From an uncultured Clostridium sp. (lineage in GTDB: Bacteria; Bacillota; Clostridia; TANB77; CAG-508), in the NCBI GenBank assembly GCA_947648905.1, contig CANSPP010000004.1:64760-124523 (forward strand): a stretch of 59,764 bases of DNA, written 5' to 3'. Positions within the stretch are counted from its first letter, which is position 1. Each line of letters begins with the position of its first letter. Under the pieces are notes generated by a model. That model saw only the letters and a program-made list of their open reading frames with translations. It had not been told where the DNA came from and did not search any database. Positions 34,491 through 43,494 of the stretch are shown here, one piece after another. A program made the position numbers and the translations under genes.

Positions 34491-35663
34491 TTAATCTTTC
34501 AAAACCTCATCCATCACTTTAGCTAAATACTTCATACTATTTAAACATTGGTCAAGCGTATTACCTGTTGAACCAACTTCAATAATACTAGCAAACTTAC
34601 CTGCATGTTGATTATATCTAGATGTTGTCAACATTATAGGTTTAAACAAACCTGGGTACATCTCTTCCGCCTTTTGTTGAACCTTAACTGCAAATTTCAA
34701 ATTTTGTTGCCAATTAGGATGCCAAAGTCCACCTTCATTTGTACCTATAACAAACATCATTTGTGCTGCTTCTTCTGTTTCTCCAATTCTTACTGTTGGA
34801 GCATAATCAGGCCTTGAGCCTATTGCATCTCTATGTACATCTATTATTATATCTGAAGGAGTTGTTTTTAGCAAATTTTCTACTGTTGCTAGTGAACGTG
34901 TATATGAGCCATTATATGCTGGATAGTCGTGATAATCTGTGCTATGTACTACATTGTAGTTATATTGTTTTAAGTGATTTTCCAACTCTGTTCCTAATCT
35001 TGTTACTGTGAAGTTTAAGTCTGTTGTTCTAAAATTTCCTGTTTGTGTATATGGGTATTTTTCACTTGGGGTATAACTTTCGCAACTATGTGTATGAAAT
35101 AATAAAATATTTTTATTTTCTATTGTTATGTCTGGATTTAAAATATCTTCTGTCAATGTATAACTTGTTTGATTTTTTATTTTTACATTTCCATATTGTA
35201 CATTTGCATTTTCACTTATCGGATTATTTGTTATAACTTGTGTTTGCATTCCCGTTTTTGCAAGTTCAATTTCTTCTTTGTTTTCTTGCTCTTGTTCTTG
35301 CTCTTCTTGTGTTTTTTCTTCTGCTGTTTTTTTATCTTTTAGCTCTATTTCTTCCATTCCTTTTATTGAAGCAATTTGTGTTTTTAACATTTGCTTTAAA
35401 ATACTTTTTTCGCTTTCGTCTTCTTGTGATATTTCTTTATATTCTTTGTTTATCTCTGACATTGTTGGTATTACTTGGTCCATACAGTTTGTCATACTAT
35501 AATTTGTTATTGAATTTAAGTTTATTTCTAGATTTTTAAATTTGTTTTTTTCTGATGTTTTTCTGAAGTTCTTGCTAAATAATAATATTATTAATATTGT
35601 TAAGCTAATTCCTCCAAAAATTTTTATAACGTCTTTTGCTTTTAATACTGTAACTTTGAACAT
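34491..35663 (-). CDS. spoIIP: Stage II sporulation protein P
   Basis: SpoIIP is an amidase and endopeptidase that thins the septal peptidoglycan during engulfment of the forespore, working with SpoIID and SpoIIM. The 390-residue protein has an N-terminal membrane anchor (VIKIFGGISLTILIILLF), a charged linker with Glu/Gln-rich stretch, and the C-terminal domain with ILLFHTHSCESYTPSE (metal-binding His and Glu), DIIIDVHRDAIG and FASIIEVGSTGNTLDQ. This gives strong evidence for an endospore-forming lineage, though other sporulation genes are outside the window. Confidence 0.93.
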   Translation of the reverse strand: MFKVTVLKAKDVIKIFGGISLTILIILLFSKNFRKTSEKNKFKNLEINLNSITNYSMTNCMDQVIPTMSEINKEYKEISQEDESEKSILKQMLKTQIASIKGMEEIELKDKKTAEEKTQEEQEQEQENKEEIELAKTGMQTQVITNNPISENANVQYGNVKIKNQTSYTLTEDILNPDITIENKNILLFHTHSCESYTPSEKYPYTQTGNFRTTDLNFTVTRLGTELENHLKQYNYNVVHSTDYHDYPAYNGSYTRSLATVENLLKTTPSDIIIDVHRDAIGSRPDYAPTVRIGETEEAAQMMFVIGTNEGGLWHPNWQQNLKFAVKVQQKAEEMYPGLFKPIMLTTSRYNQHAGKFASIIEVGSTGNTLDQCLNSMKYLAKVMDEVLKD

Positions 35664-35739
35664 ATTTTTCTCCTTGTATCTTTAGTCTATTATATTTATA
35701 TATATTCAAAGCTTGGCTTTTTATGCCTAAAAAACAAAA

Positions 35740-35762
35740 AAGCCTGATTTTTTATCAGACTT
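35740..35762 (-). terminator. Terminator of the small membrane-protein gene
   Basis: AAGTCTGAT and ATCAGGCTT pair on the minus strand around TAAAAA, followed by TTTTGTTTTTT. Confidence 0.8.
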
Positions 35763-35769
35763 TTTTATC

Positions 35770-36108
35770 TTATATTTCTTTCCAAAACCAATCTAATGCA
35801 TTACTAACACTTTTTTTACCAAATGCTTTTGTTTCTAAGTCGTCTACCCATAAATAAGAGAAAAATGTTACTAATACAAATATGAAATCGATTACTAAGC
35901 ATCTTGATAATGTTGATACTAAATATCTAAATTCTGCTGGTAATGTTACTAATTGAACTACGTGAATAATTAGTATAATTAAATATGCAAATAATGCTAT
36001 TGCCCCTATTAGACTTTTTTTGAGTTCTTGTGATAAAAATATTATTAGCACTGTTGCTGCTAACATTAATATTAGTGTTAATGGATTTGATATATCGAAA
36101 ATAAACAT
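35770..36108 (-). CDS. Small membrane protein, unknown function
   Basis: The 112-residue protein has about three hydrophobic helices (LILMLAATVLIIFLSQ, LIGAIALFAYLIILIIHVV, CLVIDFIFVLVTFFSYLWV) and a soluble C-terminus ending WFWKEI. It starts at ATG 36108 after GGAGGGG. I do not recognise a family. It is followed by its own terminator and separated from glmM by an AT-rich stretch with direct ATTAC repeats. Confidence 0.7.
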   Translation of the reverse strand: MFIFDISNPLTLILMLAATVLIIFLSQELKKSLIGAIALFAYLIILIIHVVQLVTLPAEFRYLVSTLSRCLVIDFIFVLVTFFSYLWVDDLETKAFGKKSVSNALDWFWKEI

Positions 36109-36229
36109 ATTTACCCCCTCCGTTTTCTTATGTAATTCTATTTTATCATAACACTAATATTTTCTTACTTCAAGATTTCTTATATTACTTTTGTATTACA
36201 TTTTTATTACAGCATTATCAGTTTTAAAA

Positions 36230-37594
36230 TTATTTCAATTTTTCTTCTATTAAATCTGCAATTTCTTGCGCTTTTTTAGTTATGTATTCTTGGTCTTCCC
36301 CTTCAATCATAACCCTTACTAATGGTTCTGTTCCTGATGGTCTTATTAAAACTCTTCCATTTCCCGCAAATTCTCTTTCTAATTTTTCTATTGCTTCTTT
36401 TATATCAGCATCATTTTCGTAATCATATTTTTTCTCTGAATTTACCTTTGCATTTATTAGTATTTGAGGGTATAGTTTTATAGTACTTGCTAATTCTGAT
36501 GCCTTTTTATTTTCTTCTAACATTGCTTTTATTAACATTAGAGAAGTTAATATTCCATCTCCTGTTGGGTTGTAATCTAGTAAAATTACGTGTCCTGATT
36601 GTTCTCCACCCAAATTGAAGCCTTCTTTTAGCATTTGTTCTAGAACATACCTATCTCCTACTTTTGTTTGCAATAATTCTAAACCATTGTCTCTCGAGTA
36701 TTTATTTAAACCTAGGTTACTCATTACTGTTGCAACAATTGTATCTTTGTTTAATTTTCCTTTTTTTCTTAAATGTTGTGAAATTATAGCAAGCAATTTG
36801 TCTCCATCTATTAGTTCACCTTTTTCGTCTATTGCTAAACATCTATCGCCATCACCATCATATGCAACTCCTAAGCTTAGCTTATTATCTATTACAAATT
36901 TCTTTAAGCCTTCTAAATGTGTAGAACCACAATTATTATTAATGTTTATTCCATCTGGAGAATTGTTTATAATTTTATATTTAATTCCTAGAGCCTTAAA
37001 AACCTTTTCTGCAACAACATATGTTGCGCCATTTGCAGTATCTAATCCTACTACAAAATCGTCTGTGTTGTATTTTTCTATGTCATCGTCAAAGTTCTTT
37101 CTGAAAAAGTATACATATTCATCTAACAAATCTAAAGCATATTCTGATACTCCAATTTTATCATTTACAGCTGTTAACTCATCTAATTTTCCAGATTCCA
37201 TTATTTCTTCAATTTCTTCTTCTAGGTCATCTGAAATTTTCATACCTTTATTACTAAAAAACTTTATTCCATTGAATTCATATGTATTATGTGATGCTGA
37301 AATAACAACACTTGCATCTGCATTCAATTTTCTAGTTAAATATGCTACTGCTGGTGTTGGCATAACTCCTAACAATTTTACATTTGCTCCATAGCTTAAA
37401 AAACCTGCTACCATTGCACTTTCTATTAGTGTTCCAGATATACGTGTATCTCTTCCTATTAGTATTGTAGGTGTGTGGTCTGTATGTTTTGATAAAACAT
37501 ATGCCCCTGCTTTTGCAACCTTATATACTAATTCTGGTGTTAGCTCTGTATTCGCAATTCTTCTAATTCCATCTGTTCCAAAATATTTTCTCAT
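36230..37594 (-). CDS. glmM: Phosphoglucosamine mutase
   Basis: GlmM converts glucosamine 6-phosphate to glucosamine 1-phosphate for peptidoglycan precursors. The protein starts MRKYFGTDGIRRIANTELTP, has the active-site phosphoserine loop VVISASHNTYEFNG (Ser101), the metal loop AYDGDGDRCLA, the sugar loop GGEQSGHVILLD and the phosphate loop RPSGTEPLVRVM. The true start is ATG 37594, with AAGGAGG just upstream; the longer open frame begins at a TTG without support. An upstream palindrome (37609-37639) surrounds the ribosome-site region of the gene. Confidence 0.96.
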   Translation of the reverse strand: MRKYFGTDGIRRIANTELTPELVYKVAKAGAYVLSKHTDHTPTILIGRDTRISGTLIESAMVAGFLSYGANVKLLGVMPTPAVAYLTRKLNADASVVISASHNTYEFNGIKFFSNKGMKISDDLEEEIEEIMESGKLDELTAVNDKIGVSEYALDLLDEYVYFFRKNFDDDIEKYNTDDFVVGLDTANGATYVVAEKVFKALGIKYKIINNSPDGININNNCGSTHLEGLKKFVIDNKLSLGVAYDGDGDRCLAIDEKGELIDGDKLLAIISQHLRKKGKLNKDTIVATVMSNLGLNKYSRDNGLELLQTKVGDRYVLEQMLKEGFNLGGEQSGHVILLDYNPTGDGILTSLMLIKAMLEENKKASELASTIKLYPQILINAKVNSEKKYDYENDADIKEAIEKLEREFAGNGRVLIRPSGTEPLVRVMIEGEDQEYITKKAQEIADLIEEKLK

Positions 37595-37608
37595 AAACTT
37601 CCTCCTTG

Positions 37609-37639
37609 TGTCCAATTGGGGACGTTTCCTTCTTGGACA
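37609..37639. repeat. TGTCC...GGACA palindrome with GGGGACGTTTCC core, copy 1
   Basis: TGTCCAA and TTGGACA arms enclose TTGGGGACGTTTCCTTC. The same core occurs at 46229-46259. It lies between the CpsB-like gene and glmM and is close to the glmM ribosome site. Confidence 0.65.
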
Positions 37640-37646
37640 TATCTCC

Positions 37647-38465
37647 CTATTTTTGTAAAAAGTCTTTTACTATTTTTATTATAGGTTCACCTTTTAGCAT
37701 CTTTAGTTTTTCTGTTAGTGTTAAATCTATTTTATGCGGTTCTTTTATTTCTATTCTTTTATTTCCCAATACTAATTTCGGATTTGTTGTAGTCAATTCT
37801 TTTAGCCTTTCTTCTCCTACTATTTCATTAAGTTCTGCTAATATTTGTGGCATTTTGGAATAGATAGTATTTTGTCTATGTGCATTTGTCCCAAGCATAT
37901 GTACCATATTGCTTTGTAGCATTTTTTCCACTATTATTTGTGCTTTTTCTCCATATTCTCCTATTATGCTTCCATAGTCTGCTTGGATCAGAACTCCATT
38001 TTCTATTAGTTCGTATATTAGGTCTGGCTCTTTTTGTACAAATTTGTATCTTTCTGGATGAGCTAATATTGGTACTATTTTACATTGTTTCATTTCATAT
38101 ATTTTATCATATAGATTTTCTGGTTCTTCATCTTGTGGTAGTTCAAATAGCACATAACTTGTGTCGTTTATTGTTGATGCCTTTTCTTCTTCTAGTAATT
38201 TTATTATATTGTCTGACATATATATTTCGTTTCCTAAATATATTTTTATATCTATATTCTTTGCTTTTAGATTTTCATATATCGCACTTACCCATACTTC
38301 TCTTTCTTTTGCGTCTGTTTCATAAAATCCTTCTTTGTAATGCGATGTTAATACTATTGCTTCAAATCCTGCATTTTTTGCTTCTTTTATTAGATTGAAT
38401 GTTTCTTCTATACTTCTTGCTCCATCATCTATGTTTGGTAGTATATGTGTGTGTATGTCTATCAT
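37647..38465 (-). CDS. CpsB/YwqE-type PHP tyrosine phosphatase
   Basis: The 272-residue protein begins MIDIHTHILPNIDDGA with metal ligands His5 and His7, followed by LTSHYKEGFYE, LGNEIYM and PILAHPERYKFVQ, the PHP-domain pattern of CpsB/YwqE manganese-dependent protein tyrosine phosphatases. These dephosphorylate a tyrosine kinase that controls capsular or exopolysaccharide production. No kinase gene is adjacent, so this is family knowledge. The neighbours are glmM downstream and an anchored protein upstream. Confidence 0.88.
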   Translation of the reverse strand: MIDIHTHILPNIDDGARSIEETFNLIKEAKNAGFEAIVLTSHYKEGFYETDAKEREVWVSAIYENLKAKNIDIKIYLGNEIYMSDNIIKLLEEEKASTINDTSYVLFELPQDEEPENLYDKIYEMKQCKIVPILAHPERYKFVQKEPDLIYELIENGVLIQADYGSIIGEYGEKAQIIVEKMLQSNMVHMLGTNAHRQNTIYSKMPQILAELNEIVGEERLKELTTTNPKLVLGNKRIEIKEPHKIDLTLTEKLKMLKGEPIIKIVKDFLQK

Positions 38466-38476
38466 TAATTTGCTCC

Positions 38477-39280
38477 TTATTTTATTTCTTCTGGTATGTT
38501 TGAAACTAGTTTTTGATATTGGTTTAATACTGATTGATTATAGAACATTATTTGATTTCCCATTATTGTCCAATCTGATTTGTGTTCACTTAAGAAATCA
38601 AATATACTTTCTATATAATCAAATGATGCTGTTATTTGTTTTTTTGCTTTTTCTCCTTTTTCCTTTGTTTCATTTAATTCTTTTTCAGTTTCTTCGTCAA
38701 CTGCTAATTTTTTATATACTTCTTTATAGTAATCACTTACATTTTTATCTTCAATAACTGATAAAAATCTTTCTTCATCACATAGTGATAGCAATTCTTC
38801 TATATAATCTTCTCCTGTTTTTCTCATTTCAGCAATCTTTGCTTTTGTTTGTGTAAATTCTGGTCCGTCATTTTTAATATTTTCAAATGACATTAAATTT
38901 TCTATGTCTTCGCTTTTTATTATTTCTGGTGCTTTTTTACTTGTTTCTAGTGTTTCATTTAAATATTCTTTTAATGTTTGTTCTACTATTGCATATGAAC
39001 CTTTTGTTTTTATTTCCATATCAATTTTAGCATCTGGGTCTACTGTTCCGTCTGCTTTTAATATTTCTATTGATGTTATTTTATTGGTTTCACTTACTAA
39101 TAATGCAAATTGTGAAGAGTGATATGCTACAAATAGTGATATTCCCACTATTATTACTAATATAACTGCAATTATAGCAATTATTAATCCTTTTTTACTC
39201 TTTTTCTTGTTTTCTGTTTTTACTTCTGTCTTAACTTCGTTGTTTACTTTTTCTACATTTTCGTTTTTTTGTTCTTCCAT
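38477..39280 (-). CDS. Membrane-anchored protein, unknown function
   Basis: A short, charged cytosolic start (KNENVEKVNNEVKTEVKTE) leads to one membrane helix (GLIIAIIAVILVIIVGISLFV) and a helical extracytoplasmic region of about 200 residues (IEILKADGTVDPDAKIDMEI onward). I do not recognise a family, though the topology resembles secreted helical proteins of Clostridia. It starts 12 bases upstream of the CpsB-like gene and may share its promoter. Confidence 0.7.
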   Translation of the reverse strand: MEEQKNENVEKVNNEVKTEVKTENKKKSKKGLIIAIIAVILVIIVGISLFVAYHSSQFALLVSETNKITSIEILKADGTVDPDAKIDMEIKTKGSYAIVEQTLKEYLNETLETSKKAPEIIKSEDIENLMSFENIKNDGPEFTQTKAKIAEMRKTGEDYIEELLSLCDEERFLSVIEDKNVSDYYKEVYKKLAVDEETEKELNETKEKGEKAKKQITASFDYIESIFDFLSEHKSDWTIMGNQIMFYNQSVLNQYQKLVSNIPEEIK

Positions 39281-39353
39281 TTTTAATTCCCCTTTTCTTT
39301 TTATTTTCAGTATTTATATTATAGTGTTTTATTATTTTATTTGCAAGTTTTTT

Positions 39354-41063
39354 CTACATTTTATTTGGCATTTCTATTCCAAGCAATTCAGCTCCTAATT
39401 TTAGTACTTGTCCAACGCTGTATGTTAAGTATACTCTAGCATCTTGTAACTCTTTATCTTCACATATAATTTTGTTTTCATTATAAAAACTACTAAATGC
39501 TTTTGCTAAATCTATTAAATATCTTGAAAGTATTGAAGGTTCTTCCTTGTTAGTTACTTGTACTAAAATATCTTCAAAGTTATAAATTAATTTTATGATA
39601 TTTTGAGAATATTCATCTTGTAAATTATCTAATTTTATATATTTTAGTTCAGGTACTTTTCCAACTTTTTCAATTACACTTTTTGTACGTACATATGTAT
39701 ATTGAATGTATGGTCCTGTTTCGCCTTGAAAGTTTAATATTGTATCCCAGTCAAATATCTCGTCTTTTACTCTGTTGTTAGCTAAGTCATTGAATATTAC
39801 TGCACCTATTCCAACTTTTTTTGCCACTTCTTCTTTGTCTTCAAGTTCTGGATTTTTTTCTTCTACTACTTTTTTCGCTCTTTCAATTGCTTCATTTAAT
39901 AAATCTTCTAATTTTATTATATTTCCTTCTCTTGTTGACATTTTTCCTGTTGATAACAATACCATTCCAAATGATATATGTTTTAATCCATTTGTGTATT
40001 TTTCGTCTAGTCCTAATAATTTTGCTACTTCAAATATTTGTTTAAAGTGTAGTACTTGCTCATATGATGTTACATATAGAGCTTTATCAAAATCATATGT
40101 TCTTGCTCTGTAAAGGATTGCTGCTAAATCCCTTGTTGCATAAGTTGTTGAACCATTTGATTTTTCTATTATACAAGGTGTATTTATTCCTTTATCTTCT
40201 AAGTCAATAATTCTTGCCCCTTGAGATTCTACTACTTTTCCTGTTTTTTCTAGAATTTCAATTACTTCTTGCATTTTATCTGCATAGAATGCTTCTCCAT
40301 TCCAAGAGTCAAATTTGCTTCCTAATAAGTCATATACTTTTTGAAATTCTTGTAAACTAACTTTTCTAAATTTCTCCCATAGTTCTAAACAATATGGGTC
40401 CTTATCCTCTAGTTTCTTGAAATTATTTCTACATTCTTCTAATACTGTTTCATCTTCTTTACATAGATTGTTTATTCTGATATAGATTTTCATTAATTCT
40501 TCTATTGGTTTTGCATCTATATCATATTCTTGTCCCCATCTTTTATAACCTTCTATTAGTTTTCCAAATTGTGTTCCATAATCTCCTAAATGGTTAATTC
40601 CAGTTACATTATAACCTAAATATTTATATATATTGTATAATGCCGCTCCTATTACTGTTGAACGTAAATGTCCAATGTGGAATGGTTTAGCAATATTTGG
40701 CGCTGAATAGTCTATTACTATGTTTTTTCCGTTTCCTATTTTGATTTTTCCATATCCAATTCCTTGTTCTATTTTATTCAAGACTTCTTTTGTTATTATT
40801 TGTTTATTTATATAGAAGTTTAAGTATCCCCCTGCAATTTCTACTTTTTCAATTACTCTTTGGTCTATTTCTATTTTCTCTTTTATTTCACTTGCAATAA
40901 CTGGTGGCGCTTTTTTTAGTTCTTTTGCAAGTCTAAAACAAGGAAATGCATAATCTCCATTTTTTGTGTCTTTTGGCATTTCTATATAGCTTTTTAGTTC
41001 TTCTTGTTTTATTTCTGTTACTTTTGCAATGGCTTTAGCTATTTCTTCTTTTAAATCTATCAT
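39354..41063 (-). CDS. argS: Arginyl-tRNA synthetase
   Basis: ArgS charges tRNA-Arg in the cytosol. The 569-residue class I enzyme has APNIAKPFHIGHLRST with HIGH at residues 129-132, the N-terminal Add-1 domain, and a KMSTREG signature. The C-terminal anticodon-binding domain ends LLGIEMPNKM. It overlaps the galE stop by 4 bases (ATGA). It is relevant to the CGG question, since it supplies the arginyl-tRNAs, but no unusual feature is visible. No in-frame CGG occurs in its own gene. Confidence 0.97.
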   Translation of the reverse strand: MIDLKEEIAKAIAKVTEIKQEELKSYIEMPKDTKNGDYAFPCFRLAKELKKAPPVIASEIKEKIEIDQRVIEKVEIAGGYLNFYINKQIITKEVLNKIEQGIGYGKIKIGNGKNIVIDYSAPNIAKPFHIGHLRSTVIGAALYNIYKYLGYNVTGINHLGDYGTQFGKLIEGYKRWGQEYDIDAKPIEELMKIYIRINNLCKEDETVLEECRNNFKKLEDKDPYCLELWEKFRKVSLQEFQKVYDLLGSKFDSWNGEAFYADKMQEVIEILEKTGKVVESQGARIIDLEDKGINTPCIIEKSNGSTTYATRDLAAILYRARTYDFDKALYVTSYEQVLHFKQIFEVAKLLGLDEKYTNGLKHISFGMVLLSTGKMSTREGNIIKLEDLLNEAIERAKKVVEEKNPELEDKEEVAKKVGIGAVIFNDLANNRVKDEIFDWDTILNFQGETGPYIQYTYVRTKSVIEKVGKVPELKYIKLDNLQDEYSQNIIKLIYNFEDILVQVTNKEEPSILSRYLIDLAKAFSSFYNENKIICEDKELQDARVYLTYSVGQVLKLGAELLGIEMPNKM

Positions 41064-42073
41064 TTAACTTCTCCCCTTTTTTTGATATAGTTCCAAGAAT
41101 CTTTGCACATATCTTCTATTGTTTTTGTAGCTTCCCAGCCTAATTCTTCTTTTGCCTTTGTAGCATCCGCATAACATTCAGCAATATCACCAGGTCTTCT
41201 TTCTACTATTTTATATGCTACTTTTTCTCCTGTTGATTTTTCAAATGCTTTTACTATATCTAAAACACTTGTGCCTTTTCCTGTTCCTAGATTATATATA
41301 TATAATCCTTTTTGTTCTTTTTCTAATTTATTTAATGCTTTCACATGTCCTTTTGCTAAATCAACTACATGTATGTAGTCTCTTACCCCTGTTCCGTCTG
41401 GTGTATTGTAGTCATTTCCAAATACAGATAATTCCTTTAATTCTCCACTTGCTACTCTAACCACATATGGCATTAAGTTATTTGGAATTCCTTGTGGATT
41501 TTCGCCAATTAATCCACTTTCATGTGAACCTATTGGATTAAAATATCTTAAAATACATATATCTAAAGTATTATCTGCATTGTATGTATCTTTTAATATT
41601 TGTTCAATAAACAATTTTGTTGTGCCATATGGATTTGTTGTGCCACCTGTTTTCGTTTCTTCTGTAATCGGCATCACTTCTGGGTCTCCATATACTGTTG
41701 CTGACGAACTAAATATGAATTTTTTTACATCATATTTTTTCATTGTTTCTAGTAATACTAAGCATCCTGTTATATTATTATGATAATATTTTAATGGCTC
41801 TTTTACAGATTCTCCTACTGCTTTGTATCCTGCAAAATTGATTACTGCTTCAATGTCGTTTTCTTCAAATACTTTTTCTACTTTTTCTCTTTCTAAATAA
41901 TCCGCTTCGTAAAATTTAATTTTCTTTCCTGTTATTTTTTCGATTTTTTCAATTACATCTGGCTTGCTGTTAGAGAAGTTATCAAGAATGATAACTTCTT
42001 TACCTTCATTTAATAATTCTACTGCTGTATGGCTTCCTATATATCCTAATCCACCTGGTAATAATACTGCCAT
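41060..42073 (-). CDS. galE: UDP-glucose 4-epimerase
   Basis: GalE interconverts UDP-glucose and UDP-galactose using bound NAD. The 337-residue short-chain dehydrogenase has GGLGYIGSHTAVELL, the SSSATVYGD strand and the catalytic YGTTK (Tyr-x3-Lys), followed by LRYFNPIGSHESGLIGENP. Its stop is TGA inside the argS start (ATGA), showing that TGA ends translation here. It is placed between cysS and argS, likely cotranscribed. Role in surface polysaccharide is likely. Confidence 0.95.
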   Translation of the reverse strand: MAVLLPGGLGYIGSHTAVELLNEGKEVIILDNFSNSKPDVIEKIEKITGKKIKFYEADYLEREKVEKVFEENDIEAVINFAGYKAVGESVKEPLKYYHNNITGCLVLLETMKKYDVKKFIFSSSATVYGDPEVMPITEETKTGGTTNPYGTTKLFIEQILKDTYNADNTLDICILRYFNPIGSHESGLIGENPQGIPNNLMPYVVRVASGELKELSVFGNDYNTPDGTGVRDYIHVVDLAKGHVKALNKLEKEQKGLYIYNLGTGKGTSVLDIVKAFEKSTGEKVAYKIVERRPGDIAECYADATKAKEELGWEATKTIEDMCKDSWNYIKKRGEVK

Positions 42074-42088
42074 TTTGTTACACTCTCC

Positions 42089-43471
42089 TCATTTTCTTTT
42101 AACTTCTGTTCCTTCTTTACTGTCTTTTATTTCATAACCTTTACTTTGAATTAAATCTCTTAATTCATCTGATTTTGCCCAATCTTTATTTTGTCTTGCT
42201 TGTTTTCTTTGTTCTACTAAATCTAATATTTCTTGTGGTATTTCTTCTTGTTCTTCTTTTTTATCTATTTCTAATCCTAATACTGTATCAAATTTTAGCA
42301 ATAGTTCAGCAAGTTTTGGGCTTTTCTTTTCATTTCTTACAACTTCCCAAACTGTTCCCATAGCTAATGGCATATTTAGGTCATCATTTATTGCTTTGTG
42401 AAATCTATCTTCATATTCTTCTACTATGTTGTCTTCTACTTCATCTTTTCCTTGCAAGTGAATTTGATATCCATTTTTAAGTCTTTCTAAAGACTTTGAT
42501 GCTGCTTCAATTCCATCCCAAGTAAAGTTTAGTTTATTTCTGTAATGGCAAGAATAACTAAATAGTTTGTATACAATTGGATTATATCCTCTTGTGATAA
42601 AATCTTTCATTAAGTATACATTTCCCAAACTCTTTGACATTTTTCCACCATCTATTAGTAAATATTCTCCGTGTACCCAGTAATTAGCTGGTACTTTACC
42701 ACAAACACCTTTGCTTTGTGCTATTTCATTTTCGTGGTGTGTTGGTATTAAATCAATTCCACCTGTGTGTATATCAAATTGTTCTCCTAAATATTTTCTT
42801 CCCATTGCTGAACATTCTATATGCCATCCTGGATAACTTGGTCCCCAAGGGCTATCCCATTTCATCAAGTGATTTTCTGGTGCTTTTATCCATAATGCAA
42901 AATCATATGGATTTCTTTTTTCTGGATCTATTTCAACTCTAGCTCCTGCCTTTTGTTCCTCTAGGTTCAAATTTGATAATACTGGATATTTATCTAATTT
43001 TGATATATCAAAATATATTGCTGTTGATGTTTCATACGCAAAATCTTTTTCTACTAGTTCTTTTACAAATTCTAGCATTTCTTTGATATGGTCTGTTGCT
43101 TTACATACAATTTCTGGTGTTTCTATTTTTAGCATTGCTAAATCTTCAAAAAATAATTTTGTATAATGCTCTGCAATTTCTAATGGTGTTTTATGTTCTT
43201 CTCTTGCAGATTTTAGCATTTTGTCTTCACCTTCATCACCATCTGATACTAAGTGACCAACATCTGTTATATTCATTGCGTGTTTTATTTTGTATCCATT
43301 GTAACGCAGTACTCTTCTTAATACATCTTGAAATATGTTTGTTCTCATATTTCCAATTGTTGCGTCTTTATATACTGTTGGTCCACAAGAATACATTCTT
43401 ACTTCCTTTTCATTTAATGGAATAAATTTATCCTTGTTTCTTGTTAATGTGTTGTATAAGTATATATCCAT
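42089..43471 (-). CDS. cysS: Cysteinyl-tRNA synthetase
   Basis: CysS charges tRNA-Cys. The 460-residue class I synthetase has a zinc-binding Cys in YSCGPTVY, the signature region KDATIGNMRTNIFQDVLRR, the KMSKSLGN motif and WHIECSAMG with zinc ligands, and a C-terminal DALR-like domain. The normal HIGH-type sequence (HIGN in this enzyme) reads TIGN. I think this variant is seen in some clostridial CysRS, so it is noted but not treated as inactivating. Ends 15 bases before galE. Confidence 0.94.
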   Translation of the reverse strand: MDIYLYNTLTRNKDKFIPLNEKEVRMYSCGPTVYKDATIGNMRTNIFQDVLRRVLRYNGYKIKHAMNITDVGHLVSDGDEGEDKMLKSAREEHKTPLEIAEHYTKLFFEDLAMLKIETPEIVCKATDHIKEMLEFVKELVEKDFAYETSTAIYFDISKLDKYPVLSNLNLEEQKAGARVEIDPEKRNPYDFALWIKAPENHLMKWDSPWGPSYPGWHIECSAMGRKYLGEQFDIHTGGIDLIPTHHENEIAQSKGVCGKVPANYWVHGEYLLIDGGKMSKSLGNVYLMKDFITRGYNPIVYKLFSYSCHYRNKLNFTWDGIEAASKSLERLKNGYQIHLQGKDEVEDNIVEEYEDRFHKAINDDLNMPLAMGTVWEVVRNEKKSPKLAELLLKFDTVLGLEIDKKEEQEEIPQEILDLVEQRKQARQNKDWAKSDELRDLIQSKGYEIKDSKEGTEVKRK

Positions 43472-43494
43472 ATCTTCTTCCTTTCTTGTTTTAT

